DNA of 64,000 nt from Gluconobacter sp. Dm-62 (GTDB lineage Bacteria; Pseudomonadota; Alphaproteobacteria; Acetobacterales; Acetobacteraceae). The position numbers were made by a program, and so were the translations under genes. The stretch lies in the NCBI RefSeq assembly GCF_018256155.1, contig NZ_JAERLY010000009.1, positions 32,257 to 96,256 on the forward strand, read 5' to 3'. Positions 62,239 to 64,000 of this stretch are shown here, one piece after another. Position 1 is the stretch's first letter; each line of letters starts with the position of its first letter. The notes beneath the pieces were generated by a model. That model was not told the origin of the DNA and did no database searches. It saw only the letters and a list, made by a program, of their open reading frames with translations.

Positions 62239-63378
62239 TCAGCCCTGAGTGACATTGATCTGAATGTTTCCGACTACGAGAGCCTGATTACCGTTTGCCG
62301 GAATATCGGCCTGTCCTCCGTTCAGCAGAACATTCAAAACTGACGTCACGGAAATTCCCGCCCCTGCATAAGCGAGATAAGAGAGACGGCTGTATGGATA
62401 GCCATCACCCACGCTCATCGCGGCAATGTCCTTCGATACAACGGACTGCAGAGCACTCACCGCCGACTGGACAGAAACAGACGACGGCACCACGACATCC
62501 ATGGAAACATTCACTGTCAGAACCTGGGGGGCCTGGACACCAAACCCGACCCCAAGGGCCCGAACAGAATCAATGACTTCATAGACATCCGACAAAATCT
62601 GGTCCGAAGGCACCCCGCTTCCATCATTGACCACAGCCGTAAAATAACCGCTTCGAGCCGCTCCCGCGGCATCGATCCCATCCCGCAGGGAGTAGCTCAG
62701 ATCAGTCTGAACGTTGGCAATGGCATTCCCCACCGCGGCCCTGCTGGCAGATGCCTTCGCTGCAAGCCAAAGAGGGAAACGCGCCCTCAATTGATTGTCC
62801 GTTTCTTGATCGGAACCATTTAGGAATGGTGCCGTATTCGTCACGGTATCAAGACCCGACACCGCTGTGCCCATCAGGCAGATCGCACCAATCGACACAT
62901 TTCCTGCCGATCCGACCACCTGACACGAGACAGGCACCGACAGCGTCGAGACACCAGCGGCCCGCACATATCCACCAGCGGAAGCGGACCATGTCGATAA
63001 AGACTGATCCTGCGTCACGACAAAGGAGACACCCCCCACAGTGCGCACAATCACGCCGGCAGGAACAACCGCCGACTGCTCACTCGCCATAAAGGACGTA
63101 AACGTCACAAGGCCCGTTGCCGGCGTTCCTGGCAATCGGGTCATACCGAAATCATTGACGAAACTGTCGCAATCCGATCCCGTCGAAGTCGCCAGACGGG
63201 TTCGTAAAAGCGATTGCAAAACCAGATACTGCAACCACAAACCGACACCCCCGACACTTTCCATCAAGGCTCGTACGGGAGATCCGACGGAAACATCCAG
63301 CAACTGGGAACAGGAAGCCTGCGCCGTTGTCAGCGCAGTAGAAACTGTTGTGGAAAAAGAACGTAAGGAGAGAGACAT
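62239..63378 (-). CDS. Baseplate J family protein
   Basis: The 379-residue protein is a baseplate wedge component of contractile tails. The J/gp47 signature is visible: DVSVGSPVRALMESVGGVGLWLQYL near the start, the PAGVIVRTVGGVSFVVTQD stretch, and GSAGNVSIGAI, then GSDQETDNQLRARFPLWL in the middle, a conserved feature. A GAGG box lies before the ATG. It follows the gp25-like gene by 44 bases, the usual order in P2/Mu-type phages. Confidence 0.85.
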   Translation of the reverse strand: MSLSLRSFSTTVSTALTTAQASCSQLLDVSVGSPVRALMESVGGVGLWLQYLVLQSLLRTRLATSTGSDCDSFVNDFGMTRLPGTPATGLVTFTSFMASEQSAVVPAGVIVRTVGGVSFVVTQDQSLSTWSASAGGYVRAAGVSTLSVPVSCQVVGSAGNVSIGAICLMGTAVSGLDTVTNTAPFLNGSDQETDNQLRARFPLWLAAKASASRAAVGNAIANVQTDLSYSLRDGIDAAGAARSGYFTAVVNDGSGVPSDQILSDVYEVIDSVRALGVGFGVQAPQVLTVNVSMDVVVPSSVSVQSAVSALQSVVSKDIAAMSVGDGYPYSRLSYLAYAGAGISVTSVLNVLLNGGQADIPANGNQALVVGNIQINVTQG

Positions 63379-63422
63379 CGCATCCTCGTGGAGCGGTTCA
63401 ATACTGTGCCGCTCTCATCATT

Positions 63423-63782
63423 TCAGTAGGAAAAAGACAGGTTCTGCTGCTGTCCGGATCCGGCATCGACATAGGACACATCACATCTGCAGACGCCGAT
63501 CCCCTCATCCGTCACCGTCACTGTCACTGCCTGCGATGAATCCACTCCAGCATCTGCCTGGACCTGAGCCTGAATAACAGACTCCATTGCTTCGGGCGCA
63601 ATGACCTGACCAACCATCAGGGGCAGTCCCACGCCGTAATCGAGCTGCCAGATATAATTCCCGGAGACAGTCAGCAAACGCCGCAACAGGCTCTGTCTCG
63701 TCAGTTCAGTTCCGGAAACCGTCTGAAGAGTGCCCGCTTCCAGAACCAGATCGTTTCCGAAAACATGCGAAAGAGCGATCAT
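63423..63782 (-). CDS. gp25/gpW-like baseplate wedge protein
   Basis: The 119-residue protein sits just before baseplate J, where gpW/gp25-type proteins are found. The TELTRQSLLRRLLTVSGNYIWQLDYGVGLP stretch matches the gp25-like pattern (short helix, then a strand and the DYG motif). Its start overlaps the stop of the spike gene by four bases (ATGA). Confidence 0.7.
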   Translation of the reverse strand: MIALSHVFGNDLVLEAGTLQTVSGTELTRQSLLRRLLTVSGNYIWQLDYGVGLPLMVGQVIAPEAMESVIQAQVQADAGVDSSQAVTVTVTDEGIGVCRCDVSYVDAGSGQQQNLSFSY

Positions 63783-64000
63783 CCAAGCGGTCCTCCCGTA
63801 TTCTGGTTTCCTGCCAGATGAACATGCCCATTGAGAGAATGCTGATCCGTTCGCACATCGCCACCTGAAACCGTCAGCCCGGCGGATGTCAGGGTCATAC
63901 CTGTCCCTCCAACGGAAAAACTAATTTCCCCGTCCTTCATGACGATCCGTGCATTGCCCGCCCCTGCGGCAACACCGGCTGGCCCGATATGAAGCCAACC
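63779..64000 (-). CDS. Baseplate assembly protein V (spike), C-terminal fragment
   Basis: Seventy-three codons of the C-terminus are visible; the gene starts beyond the window edge. The visible part contains repeated strands (ARIVMKDGEISFSVGG, TLTSAGLTVSG), as in the triple-stranded beta-helix of phage spikes. The end NGHVHLAGNQNTGGPLG has the GHVH motif and the TGGP ending of P2 gpV-type spikes, where the histidines bind a metal at the tip. It overlaps the gp25-like gene by four bases. Confidence 0.72.
   Translation of the reverse strand, partial: GWLHIGPAGVAAGAGNARIVMKDGEISFSVGGTGMTLTSAGLTVSGGDVRTDQHSLNGHVHLAGNQNTGGPLG

Larger units (their letters stand above)
59011..64000 (-). mobile_element. 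Contractile-phage tail module (prophage or tailocin), partial
   Basis: Six consecutive minus-strand genes encode tail parts: the C-terminus of a baseplate V spike, a gp25-like protein, baseplate J, an unknown structural protein, a baseplate I-like protein and a glycine-rich fibre. The region runs off the window at 64000, so head, integrase and lysis genes are not seen. No attachment site or tRNA is present at the left boundary. Whether this is a complete prophage, a remnant or a phage-tail-like bacteriocin cannot be decided here. Confidence 0.85.

Noticed and set aside
59003..64000. Complete prophage with integrase and attachment sites
   Set aside because: Only tail genes are visible within the window; no integrase, repressor, terminase or att repeat could be identified.

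Overview
The window is gene-dense, high-GC DNA from an acetic acid bacterium, most likely Gluconobacter or a close relative in the Acetobacteraceae. This is inferred from three things: a three-subunit membrane flavoprotein-cytochrome c dehydrogenase of the gluconate 2-dehydrogenase type (55208-59002), alphaproteobacterial operon orders (argD-argF-hslO; pyrB-pyrC), and an alphaproteobacteria-specific BamF-like lipoprotein. No rRNA, tRNA, insertion sequence or CRISPR array was recognised, and no gene-free gap exceeds 300 bases.

Layout. 1-2663: a truncated aldo/keto reductase and hrcA on the minus strand, divergent from rph-rdgB. 2836-8792: a cation:proton antiporter, a secreted amidohydrolase, an ABC exporter, nth and a small secreted protein. 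8872-12458: comEC, then two overlapping genes for exported proteins with twin-arginine signals (a Rossmann NADP-binding protein and a cupin). 12635-20850: gltX-pyrB-pyrC-like-plsY-dprA-topA, tightly packed. 21015-26011: envelope and secreted proteins (S41 peptidase, DUF1491, OmpA family, a lipoprotein and a secreted protein with basic tails). 26093-29001: parE and a DMT exporter. 29105-31787: a His/Met/Cys-rich DUF2946-like protein and an OprC-like copper TonB receptor. 31817-39626 (minus): ileS-lspA-bamF-like-mutL-dld. 39757-43938: a TraB/GumN protein and a Sel1-repeat protein, convergent with a siderophore TonB receptor that has possible Fur boxes. 44152-48412 (minus): recX, a CHAP lipoprotein, then tatA-mtnB-mtnD-mtnC-ribF. 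48448-55061: D-aminopeptidase, argD-argF-hslO and two unknown genes. 55208-59002: the dehydrogenase. 59011-64000 (minus): a contractile-phage tail module (spike, gp25-like, baseplate J, unknown, baseplate I-like, glycine-rich fibre) that continues past the window edge.

The genes combine housekeeping functions (pyrimidine and arginine synthesis, methionine salvage, FAD synthesis, DNA repair and topology) with periplasmic oxidation, metal acquisition and transformation functions. The features most worth a second look are the branched RNA-like leader before the OmpA gene (23169-23227), the copper receptor with its DUF2946 partner, the pyrC homologue without metal ligands, the pair of Tat-exported proteins, and the 8-base junction between the dehydrogenase operon and the phage tail module.
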